A stretch of 64,000 nucleotides of DNA, from assembly GCA_951635545.1 (NCBI GenBank), contig OX620685.1, positions 3,100,001 to 3,164,000 on the forward strand, in the 5' to 3' direction. The notes below the pieces were generated by a model that saw only the letters and a program-made list of their open reading frames with translations, searched no databases and was not told where the DNA came from. Position 1 is the stretch's first letter. Every line of letters starts with the position of its first letter. Origin of the DNA: CAG-873 sp910578365. GTDB taxonomy: Bacteria; Bacteroidota; Bacteroidia; Bacteroidales; Muribaculaceae. The position numbers and the translations under genes were made by a program. Positions 1 to 8,458 of this stretch are shown here, one piece after another.

Positions 1-1351
1 CTACGGCGACTACGACGAAGGCTGCGCTTTTGCTCACGCCGCCGGTATAGTCATAGAGAGCCTGGTCGACTTTTTTACCAAAGAGAAGACCATAAATGCC
101 GGAAAAGCATCGGTTATAGCTCATTTCGACGAATGGACTACCGGCATGGGCCTGCTGTATGTAAAAGCCAATCTGCCGCAGGTGGCAACCGTGTTTACGA
201 CTCATGCCACAAGCATAGGCCGAAGCATCTGCGGCAACGGTAAACCATTGTACGACTATCTGCAGAACTACAACGGCGACCAGATGGCCCGTGAACTGAA
301 CATGGAGTCGAAGCACTCGCTCGAAAAAGCCGCTGCAACCCAGGCCGACTGTTTTACCACAGTCAGCGAAGTTACAGCACGTGAGTGTGAGCAGTTGCTC
401 GGACGCCGTCCCGACGTAGTTACCCCCAACGGTTTTGAAAAAGACTTCGTGCCAAAAGGCGTCAAGTTTGCGGCCGCACGCAAGGCCGCACGCAAGCGTA
501 TGCTTGACGTGGCCTCTGCCCTCACTGGCGTGGAGTATTCAGCCGATACATTCCTGTTGGCCACTTCCGGTCGATTCGAATACCGCAACAAAGGCATCGA
601 CCTCTTTCTTGACACAATAGACCGCCTTGGTAACCTCGACCCTGTTCGCCCTGTACTGGCATTCATTATGGTGCCCGCATGGTGCGGTGGACCTCGTCAG
701 GACCTCGCCCACCAGCTTGACCTGGGGCAGAAAACACGCCTCGGCGACCCGTTTATCACCCATACACTCAACAACTACGACTCCGACGCCATAATACAGC
801 GTATCCACAGCCTCGGCTTCGCAAACGACGGCGGCTCGCGCGTGTCAGTAATATATGTCCCCTGCTACCTCAACGGTACCGACGGAATATTCGACATGAC
901 ATACTATCAATTGCTGCCGGGCCTTGATGCCACAGTATTTCCCAGCTACTATGAACCATGGGGATATACTCCGTTGGAAAGTGTGGCGTTCGGTGTTCCC
1001 ACGATAACCACCGGTCTGAGCGGTTTCGGACAATGGGTACTCGACAACTTTGAAAACTCGTTTGAAGCCTGCGGTGTACGTGTTGAAAAACGCGGCGACA
1101 GCGATTACAATCATGTACGCGATGCAATAGCCGGAGATTTGAAATCTCTGATTTCCGATAGTGTGGCAAAGGCCGCGCAGTTCTCGCAGGCTGCAAAGGC
1201 CACAGCTGCCGCGGCATCGTGGACTAACTTCATAACCGACTATGAAAAAGCCTACTGTATAGCTTTGGCATCTGCCGCACAGCATATTCCGGCGTCCGCT
1301 ACTGTAACTGCGATGACACCCAAACATCGCGGACGCACTAAAAAAGCATAG
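1..1351 (+). CDS. Glycogen synthase, GT3 family (5'-truncated by window edge)
   Basis: Transfers glucose from a sugar nucleotide to growing glycogen in the cytoplasm. The open frame runs in from the window edge (first full codon at base 2), so the N-terminus lies outside. Visible landmarks are those of GT3, the family of animal and fungal glycogen synthases: HFDEWTTG, then TTHATSIGR, then FTTVSEVTA followed by PDVVTPNG, and near the C-terminus the acceptor/nucleotide site YYEPWGYTPLESVAFG. About 449 residues are present. It is followed after 78 bases by a glycogen phosphorylase gene, so synthesis and breakdown of glycogen are encoded side by side. The family call is firm; whether UDP- or ADP-glucose is the donor cannot be read from the sequence. 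Confidence 0.9.
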   Translation, partial: YGDYDEGCAFAHAAGIVIESLVDFFTKEKTINAGKASVIAHFDEWTTGMGLLYVKANLPQVATVFTTHATSIGRSICGNGKPLYDYLQNYNGDQMARELNMESKHSLEKAAATQADCFTTVSEVTARECEQLLGRRPDVVTPNGFEKDFVPKGVKFAAARKAARKRMLDVASALTGVEYSADTFLLATSGRFEYRNKGIDLFLDTIDRLGNLDPVRPVLAFIMVPAWCGGPRQDLAHQLDLGQKTRLGDPFITHTLNNYDSDAIIQRIHSLGFANDGGSRVSVIYVPCYLNGTDGIFDMTYYQLLPGLDATVFPSYYEPWGYTPLESVAFGVPTITTGLSGFGQWVLDNFENSFEACGVRVEKRGDSDYNHVRDAIAGDLKSLISDSVAKAAQFSQAAKATAAAASWTNFITDYEKAYCIALASAAQHIPASATVTAMTPKHRGRTKKA

Positions 1352-1370
1352 TTGCTTACATTAATATATT

Positions 1371-1392
1371 AGTGCGGGAGCTTTACCGCACT
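1371..1392 (+). promoter_or_regulatory. Intercistronic hairpin between the two glycogen genes
   Basis: AGTGCGG and CCGCACT form a perfect 7-bp stem around an 8-base loop. No T-run follows, so it is not a standard intrinsic terminator. It may be an mRNA processing or stability element between synthase and phosphorylase. Confidence 0.4.
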
Positions 1393-1429
1393 GCCTTATG
1401 AACTAAAAACACAATCTGAAATTATAATT

Positions 1430-3988
1430 ATGAAACTTCCGGTTAGTAATACCAACGCACCTGTATGGCGCGACATCACTGTGAAGTCTGAACTTCCTTC
1501 CCAGCTCAAGGCCCTTGATGAACTTGCCAAGAACCTCTGGTGGGTCTGGAACAGCGAAGCCAAGAACCTTTTCCGTGAACTTGACCCTGACCTGTGGCGC
1601 GCCACAGGCGAAAATCCTGTGATGCTGCTCCAGCAGCTCAGCGGCGATCGCGTTAAAGAAATCATTGCCGACCAGGTGATGATGGACCGCATTACAGGCG
1701 TTTACGCCGACTTTAAGGAGTACATGAAGAAGCCCATGCGCAAGGACATTCCTTCGGTGAGCTACTTCTCGATGGAATACGGCTTGTGCAACTGCCTGAA
1801 AATCTACTCCGGTGGTCTTGGCGTGCTTGCCGGCGACTATATCAAGGAAGCCAGCGACTCATGTGTGGACATGACTGCTGTCGGTTTCCTCTATCGCTAC
1901 GGCTACTTCACACAAAGCCTCAGCGTCGACGGTCAGCAGATTGCCAACTACGAGCCCCAGAACTTCAATCAGCTCCCTATTGAGCAGGTTCTCGATAAAA
2001 ACGGCCACCCTATGATTCTGGAGGTGCCCTACCCCGGACGAATCATCTACAGCCACATCTGGCGTGTGAATGTAGGCCGCATGAAACTCTATCTGCTTGA
2101 TACCGACTTCGACATGAACTCGGAGTACGACCGACCCATCACACATCAGCTCTACGGCGGTGACTGGGAAAACCGTATCAAACAGGAATATCTGCTGGGT
2201 ATCGGCGGTGTGCTGATGCTGAAGAAACTCGGCATCAAGAGCCAGCTCTACCACTGCAACGAAGGTCATGCCGCACTGCTCAATCTGCAGCGTCTGGTCG
2301 ACTACGTAAACGAAGACCATCTTGACTTCAACGTGGCTCTCGAACTTGTTCGTGCTTCAAGCCTTTACACCGTGCACACTCCCGTGCCCGCAGGCCACGA
2401 CTACTTCGACGAAAGCCTCTTTGGCAAGTACATGGGTGAATATCCTGCCAAGCTCGGCATCAACTGGAACGACCTCATGAACATGGGCCGCGAGAACCCC
2501 GATTCCAACGAACGCTTCTCCATGAGCGTATTCGCTCTTAACACCTGTCAGGAAGCCAACGGCGTAAGCTGGCTTCACGGAGAAGTTTCAAAGAAAATGT
2601 TCGCAGGTATATGGAAGGGCTACAACTGGCGTGAAAGCCATGTAGGATACGTTACCAACGGTGTACACATGCCCACATGGGCCGCATCGGAGTGGAAAGA
2701 ATTCTACACCCAAAAGCTTGGACTCCAGATTTTCGAACATCAGAGCGATCCCAAAGCATGGAAAGGCATCTTCAATGTGCCCGACGATGAAATTTGGAAC
2801 ATGCGCATGCTGCTGAAGAACAAATTCATCAACTTCGTCAAACGCGACTTCAAGGCCAAATGGCTTGCCAACCAGGGCGATCCCTCGGCTGTGATGAAAA
2901 TTCTCGACAAAATCAACCCCAATGCGCTCATCATAGGTTTCGCCCGCCGTTTTGCCACTTACAAGCGCGCCCACCTGCTGTTTACCGACCTCGACCGTCT
3001 GGCCAAGATTGTGAACAACGAGCATTTCCCCGTGCAGTTCATCTTCTCCGGCAAGGCTCACCCCGCCGACGGTGCCGGACAAGGCCTCATCAAGCGCATC
3101 ATCGAAATCTCGCGCATGCCCCAGTTCCAGGGAAAGATTATCTTCCTTGAAGATTACAACATGATCGTTGCCAAGCGTCTTGTGACCGGTGTCGACATCT
3201 GGCTCAACACCCCCACCCGTCCGCTTGAGGCTTCCGGTACATCGGGCGAAAAGGCCGAAATGAACGGCGTGCTCAACTTCTCGGTTCTCGACGGCTGGTG
3301 GTACGAAGGTTACCGCTTCAACGAAAAGGCCGGATGGGCGCTCACCGACAAGCGCACCTACACCGACCAGTCACAGCAAGACAAGCTCGATGCAGCCACC
3401 ATATACTCAATGCTTGAAAACGAAATCATTCCGCTGTATTTTGCCAAGAACTCCAAGGGTTACTCGCCCGAATGGATTCAATATATCAAGGGCTCTATTG
3501 GCGACATCGCCCCCCACTTCACCATGCAGCGCATGATTGAAGACTATATCGAGCGCTTCTACGAACCCGAAGCAAAGCGTAGCAAGGCTCTTCAGGCCCA
3601 CGACTATGCTCTGGCCAAGGAAATTGTAGCCTGGAAAGAGAAAATCGCATCGCAGTGGAACGGCATCAAGGTATTGGATATCCGCCACAGCGGTGAACTC
3701 AGCAACACCATCACCGGTCAGCCTTTCCACATTGAAGCTATCGTTGACACCAACGGCATAGGCCGCGACCTGGGTCTTGAAATGGTTATCTACCGTCAGG
3801 AGAACGGTGGCGAGGAATTTGTCGGCACCGAACACTTCAAGGTAACCAAGGAAGAAGGCAATGTACTCACCTACGAACTCAAGTCGACTGTGAAAGATCC
3901 GGGTATCTTCCGTTATGGCTTCCGCCTCTATCCTATCAACAAGAACCTGCCCCACCGTCAGGACTTCGCCTTCACCCGCTGGATATAA
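1430..3988 (+). CDS. glgP: Alpha-glucan (glycogen) phosphorylase, GT35, short form
   Basis: Releases glucose-1-phosphate from glycogen by phosphorolysis with pyridoxal phosphate (PLP). The 852 residues match the DUF3417-containing alpha-glucan phosphorylase type common in Bacteroidota and archaea. Visible are the N-terminal segment LAKNLWWVWNSEAKNLF, the motif SVSYFSMEYGL, the YHCNEGHAAL region and the PLP-binding motif EASGTSGEKAEMNG with the expected Schiff-base lysine at K608. The C-terminal ~120 residues (from about HSGELSNTITGQPF) look like an extra beta-sandwich tail. The start is the only ATG close upstream of conserved sequence. It probably forms an operon with the preceding glycogen synthase and ends at a strong terminator. 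Confidence 0.93.
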   Translation: MKLPVSNTNAPVWRDITVKSELPSQLKALDELAKNLWWVWNSEAKNLFRELDPDLWRATGENPVMLLQQLSGDRVKEIIADQVMMDRITGVYADFKEYMKKPMRKDIPSVSYFSMEYGLCNCLKIYSGGLGVLAGDYIKEASDSCVDMTAVGFLYRYGYFTQSLSVDGQQIANYEPQNFNQLPIEQVLDKNGHPMILEVPYPGRIIYSHIWRVNVGRMKLYLLDTDFDMNSEYDRPITHQLYGGDWENRIKQEYLLGIGGVLMLKKLGIKSQLYHCNEGHAALLNLQRLVDYVNEDHLDFNVALELVRASSLYTVHTPVPAGHDYFDESLFGKYMGEYPAKLGINWNDLMNMGRENPDSNERFSMSVFALNTCQEANGVSWLHGEVSKKMFAGIWKGYNWRESHVGYVTNGVHMPTWAASEWKEFYTQKLGLQIFEHQSDPKAWKGIFNVPDDEIWNMRMLLKNKFINFVKRDFKAKWLANQGDPSAVMKILDKINPNALIIGFARRFATYKRAHLLFTDLDRLAKIVNNEHFPVQFIFSGKAHPADGAGQGLIKRIIEISRMPQFQGKIIFLEDYNMIVAKRLVTGVDIWLNTPTRPLEASGTSGEKAEMNGVLNFSVLDGWWYEGYRFNEKAGWALTDKRTYTDQSQQDKLDAATIYSMLENEIIPLYFAKNSKGYSPEWIQYIKGSIGDIAPHFTMQRMIEDYIERFYEPEAKRSKALQAHDYALAKEIVAWKEKIASQWNGIKVLDIRHSGELSNTITGQPFHIEAIVDTNGIGRDLGLEMVIYRQENGGEEFVGTEHFKVTKEEGNVLTYELKSTVKDPGIFRYGFRLYPINKNLPHRQDFAFTRWI

Positions 3989-4009
3989 TAAGCTACAGAC
4001 TATAATATT

Positions 4010-4045
4010 AAAAAGCCGACTTGATGATTTCAAGTCGGCTTTTTT
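4010..4045 (+). terminator. Bidirectional intrinsic terminator between glgP and the convergent DAHP synthase gene
   Basis: A near-perfect stem (AAAAAGCCGACTTG pairing with CAAGTCGGCTTTTTT) around loop ATGATT has a T-run on the plus side and a T-run on the minus side as well, so it can serve both converging genes. Confidence 0.88.
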
Positions 4046-4060
4046 CTTAGCAAATAAAGC

Positions 4061-5116
4061 CTACAGCTGCAAACGTACCGATTCCTCATGTATTGCAGCG
4101 AGTATGCCACGGATAAAATTTTCATCGAGATTTAATGCCGCAGCCTGAGCCGTACGCTGACTCATAAGTTGCGAGTAGCGCTCGGTCTGTACCACCGGCA
4201 GCCCTTCAGCCCGCTTATAATCGCCGATGCGGCGTGCAACATCCATGCGGCGTGCCAGCAGTGCTATCAGTTCTGAATCGATAGCGTCGATTTCGGCGCG
4301 CATCTGCGCCAGCGACTCACGGTCATTGCCGTTGCCGTGTTTCAGACGCAGGCTTTTCAGCAACGAACCGAACTCGGCCGGAGTAAGTTGCTGAGCGGCA
4401 TCGCTCAAGGCGCAGTCCGGGCAATTGTGGCATTCTACAATCAGGCCGTCGAACCCCAAGTCCATGGCCTGCTGACAGATGGGAGGCACCAGGTCGCGTC
4501 GTCCGGCAATATGACTTGGATCGCACAGCAACGGTAACTCAGGCAGTCGGTGGTGCAACTCTATTGGCAGACGCCAGCAAGGGTCGTTGCGGTAAATCTG
4601 AGGTGTATATACGCTGAAACCGCGGTGCGAAGCCGCCAGCCGGCATACTCCGGCAAGGCTCAGGCGCTGAATGGCGCCCAGCCATAACGATACATCCGGA
4701 TTGAGCGGATTCTTTACTATAACAGGAGTGTCTGGAGCCAAAGCGGCAATAGCATCGGCTATCTCCTGCACAGCAAATGGGTTGGCTGTAGTGCGGGCGC
4801 CAATCCACAAAATGTCGATTCCGGCCTGCAGAGCCTCCTCGACATGGCTGCGGTTGGCCACTTCGGTGGCTGCAAGCATACCACATTCACATGCAGCGTC
4901 GACGAGCCAAGGCAAAGCCTTTGTGCCGAAGCCCTCGAACGAACCGGGCATAGTCCTGGGTTTCCACACTCCGGCACGCAGGATTTTCACACCCTCGGCC
5001 GCCAGACCGCGTGCGGTCTGCAACATCTGCCCGGCACTTTCAGCCGAGCACGGGCCGGCGATGACAAGCGGTCGTGACGATAAAAAATTTTCAGACAGAA
5101 AAGGCAGTAGTTTCAT
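4061..5116 (-). CDS. Bifunctional DAHP synthase / chorismate mutase
   Basis: Catalyses the first step of aromatic amino acid synthesis (PEP + erythrose-4-phosphate to DAHP) and the chorismate-to-prephenate branch step. Residues 1 to about 255 are a type I-beta DAHP synthase: AGPCSAES, a KPRT loop, IGART, VKNPLNP, DPSHIAGRRD and VECH carry the substrate- and metal-binding residues. Residues ~268-351 are an AroQ chorismate mutase helical domain (MRAEIDAIDSELIALLARR). This fusion is usual in Bacteroidetes and is normally feedback-controlled through the mutase part. The gene stands alone here, converging with glgP. A -7 box lies 4 bases before the ATG, so the mRNA may be leaderless. Confidence 0.93.
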   Translation of the reverse strand: MKLLPFLSENFLSSRPLVIAGPCSAESAGQMLQTARGLAAEGVKILRAGVWKPRTMPGSFEGFGTKALPWLVDAACECGMLAATEVANRSHVEEALQAGIDILWIGARTTANPFAVQEIADAIAALAPDTPVIVKNPLNPDVSLWLGAIQRLSLAGVCRLAASHRGFSVYTPQIYRNDPCWRLPIELHHRLPELPLLCDPSHIAGRRDLVPPICQQAMDLGFDGLIVECHNCPDCALSDAAQQLTPAEFGSLLKSLRLKHGNGNDRESLAQMRAEIDAIDSELIALLARRMDVARRIGDYKRAEGLPVVQTERYSQLMSQRTAQAAALNLDENFIRGILAAIHEESVRLQL

Positions 5117-5120
5117 GCTG

Positions 5121-5153
5121 CAAAGTTACGAATAATTTTGGGAAACTTACAAA
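5121..5153 (-). promoter_or_regulatory. Promoter of the DAHP synthase/chorismate mutase gene
   Basis: On the minus strand TTTG (5153-5150), 21 bases, then TAACTTTG (5128-5121): a full match to the Bacteroidota sigma consensus. Only four bases separate the box from the ATG at 5116, so the transcript should start at or within a base or two of the start codon. Confidence 0.75.
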
Positions 5154-5241
5154 AATTCATATAAATGCCGCGGCAAATACCTTTATTCCAAATCGCCTTT
5201 AAGAGCCTCGGGAGAAAAAAGAAAAAAAAATCGTCAAAAAG

Positions 5242-5274
5242 TTTGCGAGAATCCAAATTTAATGCCTATATTTG
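5242..5274 (+). promoter_or_regulatory. Promoter of gdhA
   Basis: TTTG (5242-5245), a 21-base spacer, then TATATTTG (5267-5274). The predicted start of transcription near 5279 gives a ~65-base leader before the chosen gdhA start and rules out the longer frame beginning at 5165. Confidence 0.72.
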
Positions 5275-5344
5275 CGGTGTTCAAACCAACATAGCTAACC
5301 ACTTAAATCTATACATAAGGTTTAAAGACCTAAAACTCAAAGTT

Positions 5345-6682
5345 ATGGATATTAACAACATTATGAGCGCCCTTGAGGCCAAGCATCCTGGTGAAAAGGA
5401 ATACCTCCAGGCAGTGAAAGAAGTTTTGATGTCAGTTCAGGACGTATACAACCAGCACCCTGAATTCGAACGCAACAAAATCATCGAACGTATGGTCGAA
5501 CCCGACCGTATCTTCACTTTCCGTGTAACCTGGATTGACGACAAGGGCGAAGTTCAGAACAACATAGGTTACCGCGTGCAGTTCAACAATGCCATCGGCC
5601 CGTACAAAGGTGGCATCCGTTTCCACGCATCGGTAAACCTCTCAATTCTCAAATTCCTCGGTTTCGAGCAGACTTTCAAAAACGCTCTCACCACTCTGCC
5701 CATGGGTGGCGCAAAAGGCGGCAGCGACTTCTCGCCCCGCGGCAAGAGCGACCGTGAAATCATGCGTTTCTGCCAGGCCTTCATCCTCGAACTTTGGCGT
5801 AACCTCGGTCCTGACCAGGACGTTCCCGCAGGCGATATCGGCGTAGGCGGTCGTGAAGTAGGCTACATGTACGGTATGTACAAAAAACTCTCGCGCCAGT
5901 GTACCGGTACTTTCACCGGCAAGGGCCTGAGTTTCGGCGGCAGCCGTATCCGTCCCGAGGCTACCGGCTTCGGCGCACTCTACTTCGTACAGAGCGTACT
6001 CGGTGTCAAGGGCGAAGACCTCAAGGGCAAGACTATAGCTATTTCCGGTTTCGGCAACGTAGCATGGGGTGCAGCCCTGAAGGCTACCGAACTCGGCGCC
6101 AAGGTTGTGACCATCTCCGGCCCCGACGGCTACATCTACGATCCCGCCGGCCTCGATGCTGAAAAGATCAACTACATGCTCGAACTCCGCGCCAGCGGCA
6201 ACGACATCGTTGCTCCCTACGCCGATAAGTTCCCCGGCTCGCAGTTCTTCGCAGGCCGCAAGCCTTGGGAATGCAAGGTTGATATCGCTCTGCCCTGCGC
6301 TACCCAGAACGAAGTTAACGGCGAAGACGCCAAGATGCTTGTTGAAAACGGTGTTGAGCTCGTTGCTGAAGTTTCCAACATGGGCTGTACTCCCGAAGCT
6401 ATCGACACCTTCATTGCCGCTCGCATCATCTATGCTCCCGGCAAGGCTGTGAACGCCGGTGGTGTTGCTACCTCGGGCCTCGAAATGAGCCAGGATGCCG
6501 AACACCTGCAATGGAGCGCCGAAGAAGTTGACGCTAAACTTCACTACATCATGAAGAGCATCCACGAACAGTGCGTTGAATACGGTACTGAAGCCGGCGG
6601 CTACATCAACTACATGAAGGGCGCTAACATCGCCGGCTTCATGAAGGTTGCCGACGCTATGATGGGCCAGGGTATCTACTAA
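5345..6682 (+). CDS. gdhA: NADP-type glutamate dehydrogenase
   Basis: Interconverts 2-oxoglutarate plus ammonium and glutamate in the cytoplasm, the main ammonium-assimilation enzyme of gut Bacteroidales. The 445 residues (MDINNIMSALEAKHPG...) equal the usual hexameric bacterial length. Visible are the substrate pocket GPYKGGIRFH, the catalytic-lysine motif LPMGGAKGGSDF, the DVPAGDIGVGGREVGYM segment and the Rossmann loop SGFGNVAWGAA. The frame stays open upstream to 5165, but that extension is lysine-rich, unlike the family, and lies across the promoter, so the ATG at 5345 is chosen. It is monocistronic with its own terminator. Confidence 0.95.
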   Translation: MDINNIMSALEAKHPGEKEYLQAVKEVLMSVQDVYNQHPEFERNKIIERMVEPDRIFTFRVTWIDDKGEVQNNIGYRVQFNNAIGPYKGGIRFHASVNLSILKFLGFEQTFKNALTTLPMGGAKGGSDFSPRGKSDREIMRFCQAFILELWRNLGPDQDVPAGDIGVGGREVGYMYGMYKKLSRQCTGTFTGKGLSFGGSRIRPEATGFGALYFVQSVLGVKGEDLKGKTIAISGFGNVAWGAALKATELGAKVVTISGPDGYIYDPAGLDAEKINYMLELRASGNDIVAPYADKFPGSQFFAGRKPWECKVDIALPCATQNEVNGEDAKMLVENGVELVAEVSNMGCTPEAIDTFIAARIIYAPGKAVNAGGVATSGLEMSQDAEHLQWSAEEVDAKLHYIMKSIHEQCVEYGTEAGGYINYMKGANIAGFMKVADAMMGQGIY

Positions 6683-6706
6683 TCGACTTATCCCAATAAT
6701 CAACAT

Positions 6707-6740
6707 AAGCAGCTCCGGAGTTTTCGGGGCTGCTTTTTTT
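6707..6740 (+). terminator. Intrinsic terminator of gdhA
   Basis: AAGCAGCTCCG pairs with CGGGGCTGCTT (one G-T wobble) and is followed by seven T. Confidence 0.85.
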
Positions 6741-6799
6741 GTACCAGCATTTAAAATGAGTGATTTGCACTTTCCGATAATTGGCTGTTTTTTAATTTA

Positions 6800-8168
6800 C
6801 AATGATTCGGTAAAAATTACCGAAGTAGTTGAAACTTAAGTTAATATATCGAATTGTCAAATACAAATGAATCGCCAAAGCGTTCATTATAAAAATCTTA
6901 GCGTATGAACGTATTGGCGATTCTCAAAGACTTCACCTTTCGGTGTAAGTCGGTATTTGAAAATACTACAACCAAGATGAGCAAAAGGTTCCTCAACTGG
7001 CTGATTTTAACAATACGCACTGTGGCGTTGATTCCGGGCAAAGTCAATTTTACCCGGCTGTCGCGCTATGGCGGTCGTACAGCCAAGACCTTTGCCTCCA
7101 ATTTCAAGACATCTGTAGACTGGATGAAAGTCAACATAGGTATGGCGCAGGATTGTTTTGGGCCGGCCGATGACATGGCAGTGGCAATCGATCCGTCGTT
7201 CATTTCAAAAGCAGGCAGACTGACGTATGGCATAGGCCGTTTCTGGTCAGGGGTGGCACAACGTGTCAAACGCGGTCTGGAGATAATGGCGATCGGGGCA
7301 ATAAGTCTGAGTAAACATACATGCGTGATGCTTGGTGCTGTCCAGTCACCGAACTTCAGGACTCTTGAATCTGAGAAACAAATGTCAATGCTTGGCTGGT
7401 ATGTGGCACTTGTCAGGTCAAAGGCGACAGAGCTGCTCTCACTGACGGATATTCTGGTTGCCGATGCCTTTTTCTCCAAATATGAGTTTGTAAATGAAGT
7501 GATTGGCATGGGATTTCGATTTGTCGGGAGATTACGTGCCAACTCATATCTGAGGTATCTGGCCATACCGGATTCCTCCGCCCCGCGAAGACGCGGCAGA
7601 AAGAAAAAGTATGGAGAGAAAGTGGATTTCTCCAACCTTGACATGTCCGTGTTCACTTCATTCATATATGAGGATTCCAAAGGAAACAAAAACCGATGTC
7701 ACACGGCGGTCGTACATTCGAGGGCATTGAGACGCGACATCCGTATCGTGGTCTGTCCGGTTGAAAACGCAGAGCCTCTTCTTTACTTCTCTACCGATAC
7801 CGACATGAGGCCTGAAAAGATCATCGGTTTCTACCGCACCCGCTTTCAGATTGAGTTCGGCATACGCGATGCCAAACAGTTTACAGGACTCCAGTCGCAA
7901 CAGACACGCGACAAAGACCGGCTTGACTTCGCATTCAATCTTTCCTTCACTGCACTCAATGTCTGCAAGGAGGTCATAAGGAAAGATTATCCGGATCTTT
8001 CGTTAGCACAGTTCAAACGGCTTATGTTTGAATCTTATCTCGCCTCAACAATTATTTCGACTTGCGGAAAATCTCCGCATCTCAAAATAATTCAGAAAAT
8101 AAATCATCGGTTGGCTCAGTTAGCGGCTTAGCCAAGACTGAACAACCTCAAATTTTACCGAATCATTG
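6800..8168 (+). mobile_element. IS4-family insertion sequence, complete, 1369 bp
   Basis: Perfect 16-bp terminal inverted repeats CAATGATTCGGTAAAA (6800-6815) and its complement (8153-8168) bracket a single intact transposase gene. The bases just outside are AATTTA on both sides (6794-6799 and 8169-8174), a plausible 6-bp target duplication. Both ends and the reading frame are undamaged, suggesting a recent insertion between gdhA and a candidate small-RNA promoter. The left end holds an extra palindrome, TTCGGTAA-AAA-TTACCGAA (6806-6824). Confidence 0.88.
6905..8131 (+). CDS. IS4-family DDE transposase
   Basis: Cuts and pastes the surrounding insertion sequence. The 408-residue protein has the DDE catalytic core: first Asp in AIDPSFISK, second Asp in ILVADAFFSKYEF, and the Glu in the signature YRTRFQIEFGIRDAKQ, which exactly fits the IS4 'YREK' spacing Y-x2-R-x3-E-x6-K. 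A basic stretch (RRRGRKKKYGEK) lies between the second Asp and the Glu, in the beta-strand insertion typical of the family. The start at 6905 lies 90 bases inside the left repeat, and the stop is 22 bases before the right repeat. No frameshift or stop is visible, so it is probably active. Confidence 0.92.
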   Translation: MNVLAILKDFTFRCKSVFENTTTKMSKRFLNWLILTIRTVALIPGKVNFTRLSRYGGRTAKTFASNFKTSVDWMKVNIGMAQDCFGPADDMAVAIDPSFISKAGRLTYGIGRFWSGVAQRVKRGLEIMAIGAISLSKHTCVMLGAVQSPNFRTLESEKQMSMLGWYVALVRSKATELLSLTDILVADAFFSKYEFVNEVIGMGFRFVGRLRANSYLRYLAIPDSSAPRRRGRKKKYGEKVDFSNLDMSVFTSFIYEDSKGNKNRCHTAVVHSRALRRDIRIVVCPVENAEPLLYFSTDTDMRPEKIIGFYRTRFQIEFGIRDAKQFTGLQSQQTRDKDRLDFAFNLSFTALNVCKEVIRKDYPDLSLAQFKRLMFESYLASTIISTCGKSPHLKIIQKINHRLAQLAA

Positions 8169-8191
8169 AATTTAAATATTTGGCAAAAAGT

Positions 8192-8222
8192 TTTGCAGTA
8201 TCGAAAATAAAAACTACCTTTG
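8192..8222 (+). promoter_or_regulatory. Promoter of a candidate small RNA
   Basis: TTTG (8192-8195), a 19-base spacer, TACCTTTG (8215-8222): an exact fit to the Bacteroidota consensus. No credible reading frame follows; a terminator does, ~180 bases on. Confidence 0.65.
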
Positions 8223-8228
8223 TATTGT

Positions 8229-8440
8229 GAAATCAGTGACATCTTACTTACCTTAAAATCGAGACTAAAGTCTGTCATTACCATTGAAAAACAAAAGTTG
8301 CATCGGTCAGAATGTATGAGAATACATGATTAACTATAGACCATCAACTTCGGTATAAAGATATTTGACCGAAAGTTATTTACAACTATAGACCGACAGC
8401 TAAACGGGACCGTTCTGAGTGGAGCGGTCCCGTAGTTTTT
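8229..8440 (+). ncRNA. Candidate structured small RNA, ~210 nt
   Basis: A consensus promoter upstream and a strong intrinsic terminator downstream delimit a transcript with no credible reading frame (the first GTG frame closes after nine codons). The body is rich in potential hairpins: GACTAAAGTC, ATGTATGAGAATACAT, and a longer stem pairing AACTTCGGT with ACCGAAAGTT (one bulge). The string AACTATAGACC occurs twice (near 8332 and 8384), flanking that stem. I do not recognise the family; 6S-like or regulatory roles are possible. The IS4 element ends only 24 bases before the -33 box, so the insertion spared the promoter. Confidence 0.5.
8404..8440 (+). terminator. Intrinsic terminator of the candidate small RNA
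   Basis: ACGGGACCG pairs with CGGTCCCGT across a 12-base loop and is followed by AGTTTTT. It also sits 18 bases beyond the stop of the convergent ABC ATPase gene and may help terminate that one. Confidence 0.82.
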
Positions 8441-8458
8441 CTTATTCAGGTCAGCCGT

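Noticed and set aside
5165..5344. N-terminal extension of glutamate dehydrogenase
   Set aside because: Lysine-rich, not family-like and lying across the promoter; the ATG at 5345 is used instead.
5642..6706. Long open frame (354 codons) on the minus strand opposite gdhA
   Set aside because: It mirrors the codon bias of gdhA, has no recognisable motif and lies wholly inside a certain gene.
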